Origin: Burkholderia sp. SRS-46
GTDB lineage: Bacteria; Pseudomonadota; Gammaproteobacteria; Burkholderiales; Burkholderiaceae
Reading direction: 5' to 3'
NCBI RefSeq assembly: GCF_004343775.1
Contig: NZ_PTXL01000007.1
Span: 598,814-662,813 of the forward strand
Length of the DNA: 64,000 nucleotides
Shown: piece after piece, positions 51,992-63,369 of the stretch
Position numbering within the stretch: the first letter of the stretch is position 1
How the letters are laid out: each line of letters begins with the position of its first letter
Notes under the pieces: model-generated
The model's input: only the letters and a program-made list of their open reading frames with translations
What the model was told of the DNA's origin: nothing
The model's database searches: none
Made by a program: the position numbers and the translations under genes

Positions 51992-53773
51992 TTACATCTT
52001 GGCGGGCGCGGACACGCCGAGCATCTCCAGGCCGTTCTCGAGCACCTGCCGGGTCGCGGCGAGCAGCGCGATGCGCGCGGTGCGCGGCGCTTCGTCGTCG
52101 ACCAGCACGCGCTCCGCATTGTAGAACGAGTGGAATTCACCAGCGAGGTCGCGCAGGTAGAACGCGACCGCGTGCGGCGCCAGCTCGTTCGCCGCGTGCG
52201 TGAGCATGTCCGGATACTCGGCGAGCTTCTGCATCAGCGCGGCGGCCTGCTTGCTCGACAGCTGCGACAGGTCGGCGCCCGGCAACTGCGCGGCCTCGCC
52301 GTTGTAGCGCAACTTCCACTCGTTGAGCACCGAGCAGATGCGCGCATGCGCGTACTGCACGTAGTAGACCGGGTTCTCGTCGTTCTGCTTCAGCGCGAGG
52401 TCGATGTCGAACACGAATTCGGTGTCGGCCTTTCGCGAGATCAGGAAGAAGCGCACCGCGTCGCGGCCGCGCGTGATGGTCGCCTCGTCGAGCAGGTCGG
52501 GCGCCTGCTCCTGGCCCGGCGCCGCGCCGCCCGACCATTCGATCAGGTCGCGCACCGTCACGTAGCTGCCCGCGCGCTTCGAGATCTTCACTTCCTGGCC
52601 GTCGCGCATCACGGTGACCATCTTGTGCAGCACGTAGTCGGGGTAGCCCTTCGGGATGCCGATGTGCAGCCCCTGCAGGCCCGCGCGCACGCGCGCGATC
52701 GTGCCGTGGTGGTCCGAGCCCTGGATGTTGATGACCTTCGTGAAGCCGCGCTCCCACTTCGTCACGTGGTACGCGACGTCCGGCACGAAGTACGTGTAGG
52801 TGCCGTCCGACTTGCGCATCACGCGATCCTTGTCGTCGCCCTCGTCGGTCGTGCGCAGCCACAGCGCGCCTTCCTGCTCGTAGGTCATGCCGGCCTTGAT
52901 CAGCGCGTCGACCGTCTTCTCGACCCGGCCTTCGCTGTACAGCGACGATTCGAGGTAGTACTGGTCGAACTTCACGCCGAACGCCTGCAGATCCATGTCC
53001 TGCTCGTGGCGCAGGTACGCGACCGCGAACTTGCGGATCGCCTCCAGGTTCTCGATGTCGCCCGCGCCCTTGACCGGCTCGCCGTCCTTCGCGGCGACCG
53101 TCTCGCCGTTCAGGTAGTCGCGCGCGATGTCGGCGATGTACTCGCCGTTGTACGCGGCTTCCGGCCAGCCCGCGTCGCCCGGCTTCAGGCCGCGCGCGCG
53201 CGCCTGCGTCGAGATCGCGAGGTTGCCGATCTGCACGCCGGCGTCGTTGTAGTAGAACTCGCGGTGCACCGCGTAGCCCTGGCTCGCGATCACGTTCGCG
53301 AGCGCGTCGCCGAGCGCGGCCTGGCGGCCGTGGCCGACGTGCAGCGGGCCGGTCGGGTTGGCGGACACGAACTCGAGCAGCACGCGCTTGCCCGTCTCGC
53401 GCCCGGACGTGCCGAACCGGCCGCCTTCGGCGATCACCGCGGCGATCACGGCCTGCTTGGCGGCCGCCGTCAGGCGCAGGTTGATGAAGCCCGGGCCGGC
53501 GATCTCGGCGGCCTCGACGAGGCCTTGCGCGCCCGGCTGCGCGGTGAGCGCCGCGACGATCTGCTCGGCAAGCTGGCGCGGGTTCGCGCCGAGCGGCTTC
53601 GCGAGCTGCATCGCGACGTTGCACGCGACGTCGCCGTGCGCGGCGACCTTCGGGCGCTCGAGCGTGATCGTGGGCGCGACGGACGCGGCTTCGTTGCCCT
53701 TCAGGGCGTGTGCGACCTGCTTGACGCTATCCGCGAGCAGGGCTTCGAGGGTCTGTTTTTGAGCTGGCAGCAT
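51992..53773 (-). CDS. argS: arginyl-tRNA synthetase
   Basis: This 593-residue class I synthetase charges tRNA-Arg. The HIGH-type motif is PLHVGHGRQAALG, and the KMSK loop is degenerate (VKISKRAGSYVTV), as usual for ArgRS. The N-terminal additional domain (1-100) recognises the tRNA elbow; the C-terminal anticodon-binding domain covers about 465-593 (ADLSQLSSKQAAALMQKLAE). It is divergent from DUF1840 and leads the run to the SPOR and dsbA genes. Confidence 0.96.
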   Translation of the reverse strand: MLPAQKQTLEALLADSVKQVAHALKGNEAASVAPTITLERPKVAAHGDVACNVAMQLAKPLGANPRQLAEQIVAALTAQPGAQGLVEAAEIAGPGFINLRLTAAAKQAVIAAVIAEGGRFGTSGRETGKRVLLEFVSANPTGPLHVGHGRQAALGDALANVIASQGYAVHREFYYNDAGVQIGNLAISTQARARGLKPGDAGWPEAAYNGEYIADIARDYLNGETVAAKDGEPVKGAGDIENLEAIRKFAVAYLRHEQDMDLQAFGVKFDQYYLESSLYSEGRVEKTVDALIKAGMTYEQEGALWLRTTDEGDDKDRVMRKSDGTYTYFVPDVAYHVTKWERGFTKVINIQGSDHHGTIARVRAGLQGLHIGIPKGYPDYVLHKMVTVMRDGQEVKISKRAGSYVTVRDLIEWSGGAAPGQEQAPDLLDEATITRGRDAVRFFLISRKADTEFVFDIDLALKQNDENPVYYVQYAHARICSVLNEWKLRYNGEAAQLPGADLSQLSSKQAAALMQKLAEYPDMLTHAANELAPHAVAFYLRDLAGEFHSFYNAERVLVDDEAPRTARIALLAATRQVLENGLEMLGVSAPAKM

Positions 53774-53972
53774 GCTGGTAGAGGGCTTCGTTGGTGGCGG
53801 CCGGGAACCGCGGCGCGCCGGCGCGCCTTTTAAGCGCGCGTTTCAGGGATCGCAGAATTTTAACAGGTGCTAATATGCCGCTCAGGCGGCCCGTGCCCGC
53901 GAGGCCGGACGCCGGTCTGCCGGCGTTCCCCGAACGCGCGCGGCGGGCAGAACAAGATATAAGGGAATTGTC

Positions 53973-54296
53973 ATGATTACGTTCAAGAGCAAGGCGGCAC
54001 AGGATCTCGACGTGCTGAAGGATTTCGCCGTGTATGTGCTGGGTCTCGTCGGCAAGCAGCTGGGCGAGCGCGGCGTGATTACGCACGACGAGCTGGATCA
54101 CGCGATCGCGAAGCTGGAAGATGCCGTCACGCAGGCGAAGCAGGAGCGCGCCGAGCATGCCGGCCATTTCCACGAGGACGAGGCCGACCACGCGCACCAC
54201 GAAGTGCCGCCGAGCCTGGCGCAGCGCGTTGCGCCGTTCCTGTCGATGCTGCGCGAAGCGAAGGCCGGCCAGGCCGACGTGCACTGGGGTTTCTGA
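53973..54296 (+). CDS. DUF1840 family protein
   Basis: This 107-residue protein has the DUF1840 pattern: MITFKSKAAQDLDVLKDFAV at the start, then LGLVGKQLGERGVITHDELD, a histidine- and acid-rich middle (HFHEDEADHAHHEVPP), and SLAQRVAPFLSMLREAKAGQ near the end. The histidines may bind metal. Function unknown to me. It is divergent from argS, with a promoter in the 199 bases between, and ends at the terminator at 54320. Confidence 0.88.
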   Translation: MITFKSKAAQDLDVLKDFAVYVLGLVGKQLGERGVITHDELDHAIAKLEDAVTQAKQERAEHAGHFHEDEADHAHHEVPPSLAQRVAPFLSMLREAKAGQADVHWGF

Positions 54297-54319
54297 CCTC
54301 CGCCGGCCGCCGGCACGAC

Positions 54320-54347
54320 AAAAAGCCCGCTCGAGAGCGGGCTTTTT
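54320..54347. terminator. bidirectional rho-independent terminator
   Basis: AAAAAGCCCGCT (54320-54331) pairs perfectly with AGCGGGCTTTTT (54336-54347) around a 4-base CGAG loop. A and T tracts lie on both sides, so it ends DUF1840 (plus) and the metH C-terminal gene (minus). Confidence 0.92.
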
Positions 54348-54398
54348 ATTGGCCATTCGTCGGGTGAAAGGGCGGCGCGCGCCGCCCGCCGCTGCCGA

Positions 54399-57116
<2,718 letters not shown>

Positions 57117-57158
57117 GGCGGTGCGAATTCTGGTGATGAAGGGCGTGGGGCGGTCGGG

Positions 57159-58238
57159 TCAGGCGGCTTCGCTGTACTGGCTCGGCCAGCGGCGCGGCTT
57201 CACGTCGGCGAGCGCCTTCGCGATCTCGGCGATGTGCTCGGGCGTCGTGCCGCAGCAGCCGCCCGCGAGGTTCACGAGCCCGGCCTGCGCGAACTCCTGC
57301 AGGAGCCCCGACGTGACGTCCGGCGTCTCGTCGAAGCCCGTCTCGGCCATCGGGTTCGGCAGGCCCGCGTTCGGGTAGCACGACACGTAGGTGTCGCACA
57401 GCTTCGCGAGCTCGGCGATGTACGGGCGCATCAGCGCCGCGCCGAGCGCGCAGTTCAGGCCGAAGGTGAGCGGCTTCGCGTGGCGCAGCGAATTCCAGAA
57501 CGCCTCGACCGTCTGGCCCGACAGGATCCGGCCCGACGCATCGGTGACCGTGCCCGAGATCATGATCGGCAGGCGCTCGCCGGTGTTCTCGAACAGCGCG
57601 TCGAGCGCGAACAGCGCGGCTTTCGCGTTCAGCGTGTCGAAGATCGTCTCGACGAGGAACAGGTCGACGCCGCCGTCGAGCAGCGCCTTCGCCTGCTGGT
57701 AGTACGCGTCGCGCAATTCGTCGAACGTGACGTTGCGCGCGCCCGGATCGTTGACGTCCGGCGAGATGCTCGCCGTCTTCGGCGTCGGCCCGATCGCGCC
57801 CGCGACGAAGCGGGGCTTGTCCGGCGTCGCATATTTCGCGGCCGATTCGCGCGCGAGCTTCGCCGATTCGACGTTCATCTCGACCACGAGGTCTTCCATC
57901 CCGTAGTCCGCTTGCGCGACCGTCGTCGCGCCGAACGTGTTGGTTTCCACGATGTCCGCGCCGGCGGCGAAGTACTGGTCGTGGATTTCCCGGATGACCT
58001 GCGGCTGCGTGATCGACAGCAGCTCGTTGTTGCCCTTCACGTCGCGCGCGAAATCCGCGAAGCGCGCGCCGCGATACGCGGCCTCGTCGAGCTTGTAGCG
58101 CTGGATCATCGTGCCCATCGCGCCGTCGAGGATCAGGATGCGCTGCTGCAGCAGCGCCGGCAGCTGGGCGCCGCGCGTGTACGAGACGGCGAGCGCGGCG
58201 GACGCGGCGGCGGGAACGGCGGATGAGGTCGCGGACAT
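57159..58238 (-). CDS. metH: methionine synthase, N-terminal homocysteine-binding part
   Basis: This 359-residue protein is the homocysteine S-methyltransferase domain of MetH. LLQQRILILDGAMGTMIQRY starts the barrel, and the zinc cysteines are in TFGLNCALGAALM and LAGGCCGTTPEH. Length equals the first module of a one-chain MetH, which would be about 1230 residues. It reads through to a stop just before the second gene, and both halves keep full catalytic residues, so split is a stable gene structure rather than a frameshift. It could act in trans with the partner. Confidence 0.94.
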   Translation of the reverse strand: MSATSSAVPAAASAALAVSYTRGAQLPALLQQRILILDGAMGTMIQRYKLDEAAYRGARFADFARDVKGNNELLSITQPQVIREIHDQYFAAGADIVETNTFGATTVAQADYGMEDLVVEMNVESAKLARESAAKYATPDKPRFVAGAIGPTPKTASISPDVNDPGARNVTFDELRDAYYQQAKALLDGGVDLFLVETIFDTLNAKAALFALDALFENTGERLPIMISGTVTDASGRILSGQTVEAFWNSLRHAKPLTFGLNCALGAALMRPYIAELAKLCDTYVSCYPNAGLPNPMAETGFDETPDVTSGLLQEFAQAGLVNLAGGCCGTTPEHIAEIAKALADVKPRRWPSQYSEAA

Positions 58239-58341
58239 GGCGGGGGAGCGGCGAAAACGGGAAAAGCGCCATTGTAGCCGGTGCGGCCGGGCGCCGCCCG
58301 GGGTGGCGCGGCGCGCGGCGAGGGCGCCGGCGCACCAAATG

Positions 58342-58371
58342 AAAACCCCCGCGCGGCGGGCCGGGCGGGGG
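58342..58371 (-). terminator. rho-independent terminator of the DUF3567 gene
   Basis: On the minus strand CCCCCGC (58371-58365) pairs with GCGGGGG (58352-58346) over a 12-base GC-rich loop, followed by TTTT at 58345-58342. It stands about 80 bases beyond the DUF3567 stop and ahead of the metH start. Confidence 0.7.
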
Positions 58372-58453
58372 CGGGATCGGAGTGCTCGGGGCGGCGCTGG
58401 TGAACCGCGCGCCGCGTGCGGTGAGCCCGGCGTGCGACGCCGGGCGGGTGCCG

Positions 58454-58711
58454 TCAGTGCAGGACGACCGGTTGCGTCATCAGGCTGTCGAACTGTCCGA
58501 GGAATTCGTCGACCTCGTCGAGCGACGGCTCGTCCTCGATCAGCTGCTTGACGTGCTCGCGAAACCGGGCGGCGAGCTCGCCGTCGATGAAGATCTCGCG
58601 CTGCGCGTTCTTGTCGACGATTTCATAGCCACCCGAATTCATCGCGTGATGGCCGGCCTGCGGCGGGAACTCGACGACGCAGTAGTTGGGGCTGTTGTAG
58701 ATCATTTGCAT
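58454..58711 (-). CDS. DUF3567 family protein
   Basis: This 85-residue protein matches the short betaproteobacterial DUF3567 family: MQMIYNSPNYCVVEFPPQAG, then HHAMNSGGYEIVDKNAQREI, FIDGELAARFREHVKQLIED and DEFLGQFDSLMTQPVVLH. No catalytic residues are known to me. It stands upstream of split metH. An AT-rich promoter region of about 150 bases lies upstream (58820-58930). Confidence 0.85.
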   Translation of the reverse strand: MQMIYNSPNYCVVEFPPQAGHHAMNSGGYEIVDKNAQREIFIDGELAARFREHVKQLIEDEPSLDEVDEFLGQFDSLMTQPVVLH

Positions 58712-59012
58712 GGCGGCACTCCTCTTCGCAGTGGCATCTGGCCTTGTTGTCCCCTTACGTGGGGCAGGCTGCGCCGGTTTCAAGGGGCTTGCGCTGCACA
58801 CCCCGCTCCCGTTGCATGGGGTGTCTCGGTTAGAAGCCGATATCTCAGAAACGTTTCCTATTGTGGGTTGGTGGACCGAAATAGTTGTTAAAGAGTGTCA
58901 TGCCTATTTTACGGCCTGTGACCGCCGCTCTTTAGGCACATGAATATCGGTCGAAATTGCCGATCGGCGAGGCGGCCGGGGCGCGGGCATCCGGCTTGCG
59001 GGCGCCCGGGTG
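58712..59012. other. AT-richer intergenic region between DUF3108 and DUF3567 genes
   Basis: These 301 bases include an AT-rich segment at about 58845-58935, which reads on the minus strand as CTTTAACAACTATTTCGG and likely holds the DUF3567 promoter. GAAACGTTTC at about 58849-58858 is a perfect 10-base palindrome that could be a regulator half-site. No gene is seen. Confidence 0.45.
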
Positions 59013-60221
59013 TCAGGGCGCCGCGGGTGTCGTGGGCGAGGCGGCGGGCGAAGGCGTGGGCGCGGGCGATGTCGGTGCGGGCGCATGCAACGCAGCCGCA
59101 TCGGCCGGCGCCGAAGCGGCGGGCGGCGCGGCCGGTGGGCTGCCGGCGTCCTGCGCCGCTTCGGCGGGCCGGTCGGGGGCGGCGAGCTGCCCGTGCCACA
59201 GCAGCTCGATCTGCGAGCCGTTCGGCTCGGTCTGCACGAGCCGCGCGGGCAGCCAGCCGAGCGACGGCGCGAGCCACATGTCGATGCGTCGCGTGTCGCC
59301 TTCGCGGCGCGGCAGGCGCATGAAGTGCCGCGTCGGGATGAAGCCGGTGGCGGTCTGCACCGCTTCGTCGCCGATCACCGTGATCGGCCAGGTCTCGCCG
59401 CTGTTGTTGTCGACGACGAAGAACTGCTGCGTGACGCCCGGCTTGTATGCCTCCGGGTTGCCGCGCACGAGGCCCGCGAGCTGCATCAGCATGCTGAAGC
59501 GGTCCTGCGTGCCGTCGGGCAGCGGCACGTTGTTCGGCGTGCGCGTAAACACCACCTGCCTGATGTCGCGGTTGAAGATCGCGATGTCCTCGGGGCGCTT
59601 GCCGCGCTGTTCGACGTAGCGGTCGGGCGCGATGCCGAACGCGTCGATGCGCCCCTGGCTCCGGTAGCGGAACGGGCCGACGAACGGCACGGGCATCGAC
59701 ACCGACAGCTCATACGTTTGACCGTCGGTGCGCCAGTGGATCGTGCCGGTCGAGTTCTGCACGCCGTTGAAGAAGCTGTCGTACTGGAGATCGCCCGACG
59801 GCGGCGCGGTGAATTTCACGCCGCTCGACGCGGGGCCCGGCGTTGCCGCGCCGGTTGCGCCGCTTGCGCCACCGGCCGCCGCCGCGGACGCGCCGGCTGC
59901 CCCGGAGGCCGCCGGCGGCTCGCCTTGCGCGGCGGCCTGCGTCGACGTCAGGACCGGTTCCTGCTGCGCGGGGCGGGGTGCGGCGGCGGGTTTCGCGGGC
60001 GATGGCGCGGCCGGATTCGTAGCCGGTTTCTCGACCGGCTGCGGCGCGGGCTGCCGCTCGATCGGCTGCGGCTTCAGCAGCTCGATCTGCACCGGCACGG
60101 CGTCGGGCGCGGGCGGCGTGAACGGTTCGCGGTGGCGCGTGAACCACAGCGCGGCCAGCGCGGCAGCAGCAGCACGACGACGAGCGCGACGCCCGCGCGC
60201 AGCCAGTGGCGGGCGGGGCAT
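59013..60221 (-). pseudogene. DUF3108 domain protein with apparent frameshift in its N-terminal membrane segment
   Basis: From the ATG at 60221 the frame encodes 402 residues. A DUF3108 domain covers about residues 120-340 (SGDLQYDSFFNGVQNSTGTI, YRSQGRIDAFGIAPDRYVEQ). Such proteins bind or modify envelope components. Ala/Pro/Gln-rich linkers lie on both sides. Before residue 30 the expected transmembrane helix is missing: the frame gives Arg/Ala repeats, while the neighbouring frame reads RHWLRAGVALVVVLLL. A one-base change near 60160-60165 would join the helix to LAALWFTRHREPF. A start codon upstream in that frame is not evident, so the true N-terminus is unresolved. Confidence 0.7.
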
Positions 60222-60367
60222 GGCGGGGTGGGCGTCGGCGTGGCATCGGCGGGCGGCGAAGGCGTCGGGCGGTCGTGGGTCGTCCGGCGCGCAACGTGCG
60301 TGCCGGGTCGCGGGTCTCGTCAGATTCCGACCGAGGCGCCGTGCGTTCGCACGGCGTGTTGCGCGCG

Positions 60368-61233
60368 TCACGCGTCGCGCGCGTCCGGACTATAGCCGAG
60401 TTCGTAAGACAATTCTCGCGCGCACGCACGCAGCGCGGTGTCGATCTCGCCGCCCCACGCGATGTCGAACGCGCCTCGTGGCCGAGCGCGATGATCGCGA
60501 GCGCGAGTTCGCCGACCGCGTCGAACACCGGCATGCAGAACGCGTGGATCGTCGGCAGCAGCATCCCTTCGACGCGCGCGGCCTGGTGTGCGCGCACGTC
60601 GGCGAGGGCCGCGTCGAGCTCGGCGCACGAGCGCGGCCCGCCGTGATGCGGCGAACGGTGCGTGTCGGCCAGCTCGCGCTCGATCATCGCGGCGGTCTTG
60701 CCGGGTGGCAGGTACGCGGCGAACAGCAGGCCCGTCGCGGAGCCGAGCAGCGGCATCACGTCGCCGAGCTTCAGCGACGCCTTCGCGGGATGGCTCGATT
60801 CCATCCAGTGCACGATCGTCGGCCCCTGGTTGCCCCACACCGCGATGCCGACGGTCTGGTCGAGCCGGTCGCGCAACTCGGTCAGCGCGATCCGCGCGAG
60901 CTTCACGCCGTCGACCCGCGCGAGACGCGCGAGGCCCATCTGCAGCGCGAAGCCGCCGAGCTCGTAGCGGCCGGACACCGGATCCTGCGATACCACGCCG
61001 AGCCGCGCGAAGCTGACCAGGTAGCGGTGCGCCTTCGCCGGGCTCATGCCCGCGCGCTGCGCGAGATCGCGCAGCATCATCGCGCGCGGCTCGCTCGTCA
61101 GCACGTCGAGCAGGCGGAAACCGACCTCGATCGACTGGATGCCGGAGCGGACCTTCTCGCCGTTCTCGCCGGCGGCGTCGTCGGCGGTGTCGGGTTCGGC
61201 GAGATCGTCGTCTGGGAGCTGGCTGGCGGGCAT
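60368..61233 (-). pseudogene. IclR family transcriptional regulator with a single-base frameshift near the end
   Basis: The gene encodes an IclR regulator: helix-turn-helix at about 45-85 (EVGFRLLDVLTSEPRAMMLR, then AQRAGMSPAKAHRYLVSFAR) and an effector domain (about 115-280). Up to AIIALGHEA the frame is good, then it diverges. The adjacent frame reads GAFDIAWGGEIDTALRACAR and ends ELGYSPDARDA at 60368. One missing C in the run at about 60474-60475 would restore a protein of about 288 residues. It is either a sequencing error or a recent mutation. It is divergent from the FAH gene. Confidence 0.8.
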
Positions 61234-61369
61234 GGGGCAACGGTGCGCGGCGCGCGATGAGGAGGCAATGGTCGATTCGGCCGCGGCGCGCGCAAGACCG
61301 GCGCGCCGCACGGATTCACCATCGTAAAATAGATTCCTTCCATCGTCACTACAACGGCAGATCCCCCTT

Positions 61370-62362
61370 ATGAAACTTGCTTCGCTGAAGGACGGCACGC
61401 GTGACGGCCAGCTGATTGTCGTGTCGCGCGACCTGCACACCGCGGCGATCGCCGACGCGATCGCGCCGACGCTGCAGCGTGCGCTCGACGACTGGGCGTT
61501 CTACGCGCCGCAGCTGCGCGACCTGTACGACGCGCTGAACCACGGCCGCGCGCGCCATGCGTTCCCGTTCGATCCGGCCAACTGCATGGCGCCGCTGCCG
61601 CGCGCGTTCCAGTGGGCGGACGGCTCCGCGTACGTGAATCACGTCGAGCTCGTGCGCCGTGCGCGCGGCGCCGAGATGCCGCCGGAATTCTGGACCGATC
61701 CGCTGATGTACCAGGGCGGCAGCGACGATTTCCTCGGGCCGCGTGACGACGTGGTGTGCCGCTCCGAGGAATGGGGCATCGATTTCGAGGCGGAAGTCGC
61801 GGTGATCACCGGCGACGTGCCGATGGGCGCATCGCCCGATGACGCGCTGAAGGCCGTGCGGCTCGTCACGCTCGCGAACGACGTGTCGCTGCGCAACCTG
61901 ATCCCGGCCGAGCTCGCGAAGGGCTTCGGCTTCTTCCAGAGCAAGCCGGCGACCGCGTTCGCGCCGGTCGCGGTGAGCCCGGACGAGCTCGGCGAGCACT
62001 GGCGCGAGGGCCGCGTGCACCGGCCGATGATCGTCCACTGGAACGGCAGGAAGGTCGGCCAGACGGACGCGGGCACCGACATGGTGTTCCATTTCGGCCA
62101 GCTGATCGCGCACGCGGCGAAGACGCGCAACCTGCGCGCGGGCTCGATCGTCGGCTCGGGCACGGTGTCGAACAAGGATACGAAGCGCGGCTACTGCTGC
62201 ATCGCCGAGAAGCGCTGCCTCGAGACCATCGAGCACGGCAAGCCGCAGACCGAATTCATGCGCTACGGCGACACCGTGAAGATCGAGATGTTCGACGACG
62301 CCGGCAAGTCGGTGTTCGGCGCGATCGAGCAGTCGGTCGCACCGCCCGACGGCGCCGCGTGA
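61370..62362 (+). CDS. fumarylacetoacetate hydrolase family protein
   Basis: This 330-residue enzyme belongs to the FAH superfamily, which cleaves or hydrates C-C bonds of acylpyruvates in tyrosine and aromatic degradation. The metal ligands are in GIDFEAEVAVI (E140, E142) and LANDVSLRN (D171). GSIVGSGTVSNKD and MRYGDTVKIEMFDDAGKSVF mark the C-terminal core. An N-terminal subdomain occupies about 1-115. It is divergent from the IclR gene, which may regulate it, and is followed by an enoyl-CoA hydratase gene. Confidence 0.9.
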   Translation: MKLASLKDGTRDGQLIVVSRDLHTAAIADAIAPTLQRALDDWAFYAPQLRDLYDALNHGRARHAFPFDPANCMAPLPRAFQWADGSAYVNHVELVRRARGAEMPPEFWTDPLMYQGGSDDFLGPRDDVVCRSEEWGIDFEAEVAVITGDVPMGASPDDALKAVRLVTLANDVSLRNLIPAELAKGFGFFQSKPATAFAPVAVSPDELGEHWREGRVHRPMIVHWNGRKVGQTDAGTDMVFHFGQLIAHAAKTRNLRAGSIVGSGTVSNKDTKRGYCCIAEKRCLETIEHGKPQTEFMRYGDTVKIEMFDDAGKSVFGAIEQSVAPPDGAA

Positions 62363-62468
62363 CGCGCGGGCGCAACCCGGTTGCGGCCCGCGCGCCGGGT
62401 TTCGCCCGATGTTTGCCCGCGCGGGCTTCGCTACACTCGATTCATGGGTCTTCCGCCAGGAGCTGCGC

Positions 62469-63296
62469 ATGTCCGATCTTGCCGCGTACAGCGGTTACGA
62501 AGCACTGAAGGTGCGGCGCCAGCCGCACGGCGTCCTCGAAATCGTGATGAGCGGCGAGGGCGCGAACAAGAGCGGCCTCGCGACCGCGAACGAGCGCATG
62601 CACCGCGAGCTGGCCGACATCTGGCGCGACGTCGACCGCGATCCCGACACGCGCGTCGCGGTGATCCGCGGCGAGGGCAAGGGGTTCTCGGCGGGCGGCG
62701 ACCTCGCGCTCGTCGAGCAGATGGCGAGCGACTTCGACGTGCGCGCGCGGGTCTGGCGCGAGGCGCGCGACCTCGTCTACAACGTGATCAACTGCAGCAA
62801 GCCGATCGTGTCCGCGATGCACGGCCCGGCCGTGGGCGCGGGGCTCGTCGCCGGGCTGCTCGCCGACATCTCGATCGCGTCGAAGAGCGCGCGCATCATC
62901 GACGGCCATACGCGGCTCGGCGTCGCGGCCGGCGACCACGCGGCGATCGTGTGGCCGCTGCTGTGCGGGATGGCGAAGGCCAAGTACTACCTGCTGCTGT
63001 GCGAGCCGGTGAGCGGCGAGGAGGCCGAGCGGATCGGCCTCGTGTCGCTCGCGGTCGACGACGCGGACCTGCTGCCGAAGGCGTACGAAGTTGCGGAGCG
63101 GCTCGCGCACGGCTCGCAGACGGCGATCCGCTGGACCAAGTACGCGCTCAACAACTGGCTGCGCTCGGCCGGGCCGACCTTCGATGCGTCGCTCGCGCTC
63201 GAATTCATGGGCTTCTCGGGGCCCGACGTGCAGGAGGGCATCCGCTCGCTGCGCGAACGGCGCCCGCCCGCATTCCCCGGCGACGCGCCGTTCTGA
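62469..63296 (+). CDS. enoyl-CoA hydratase/isomerase family protein
   Basis: This 275-residue crotonase-fold enzyme acts on acyl-CoA. The oxyanion-hole motifs are KGFSAGGDLAL (72-79) and GPAVGAGLVAGLLADISIAS. The catalytic positions beyond are LGVAAGDHAAIVWP rather than the usual Glu-rich pair, so hydratase activity is not certain and another acyl-CoA reaction is possible. The start at 62469 (MSDLAAY) is chosen by domain fit; an ATG at 62409 is upstream of it. It follows FAH after 106 bases. Confidence 0.87.
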   Translation: MSDLAAYSGYEALKVRRQPHGVLEIVMSGEGANKSGLATANERMHRELADIWRDVDRDPDTRVAVIRGEGKGFSAGGDLALVEQMASDFDVRARVWREARDLVYNVINCSKPIVSAMHGPAVGAGLVAGLLADISIASKSARIIDGHTRLGVAAGDHAAIVWPLLCGMAKAKYYLLLCEPVSGEEAERIGLVSLAVDDADLLPKAYEVAERLAHGSQTAIRWTKYALNNWLRSAGPTFDASLALEFMGFSGPDVQEGIRSLRERRPPAFPGDAPF

Positions 63297-63369
63297 CGCG
63301 CGCTATGATCGATCCGGGCGGCCGCGCGATGCGGCCGCCGCGCTCCCCCCAGTCAACCAGGACGCCCGC

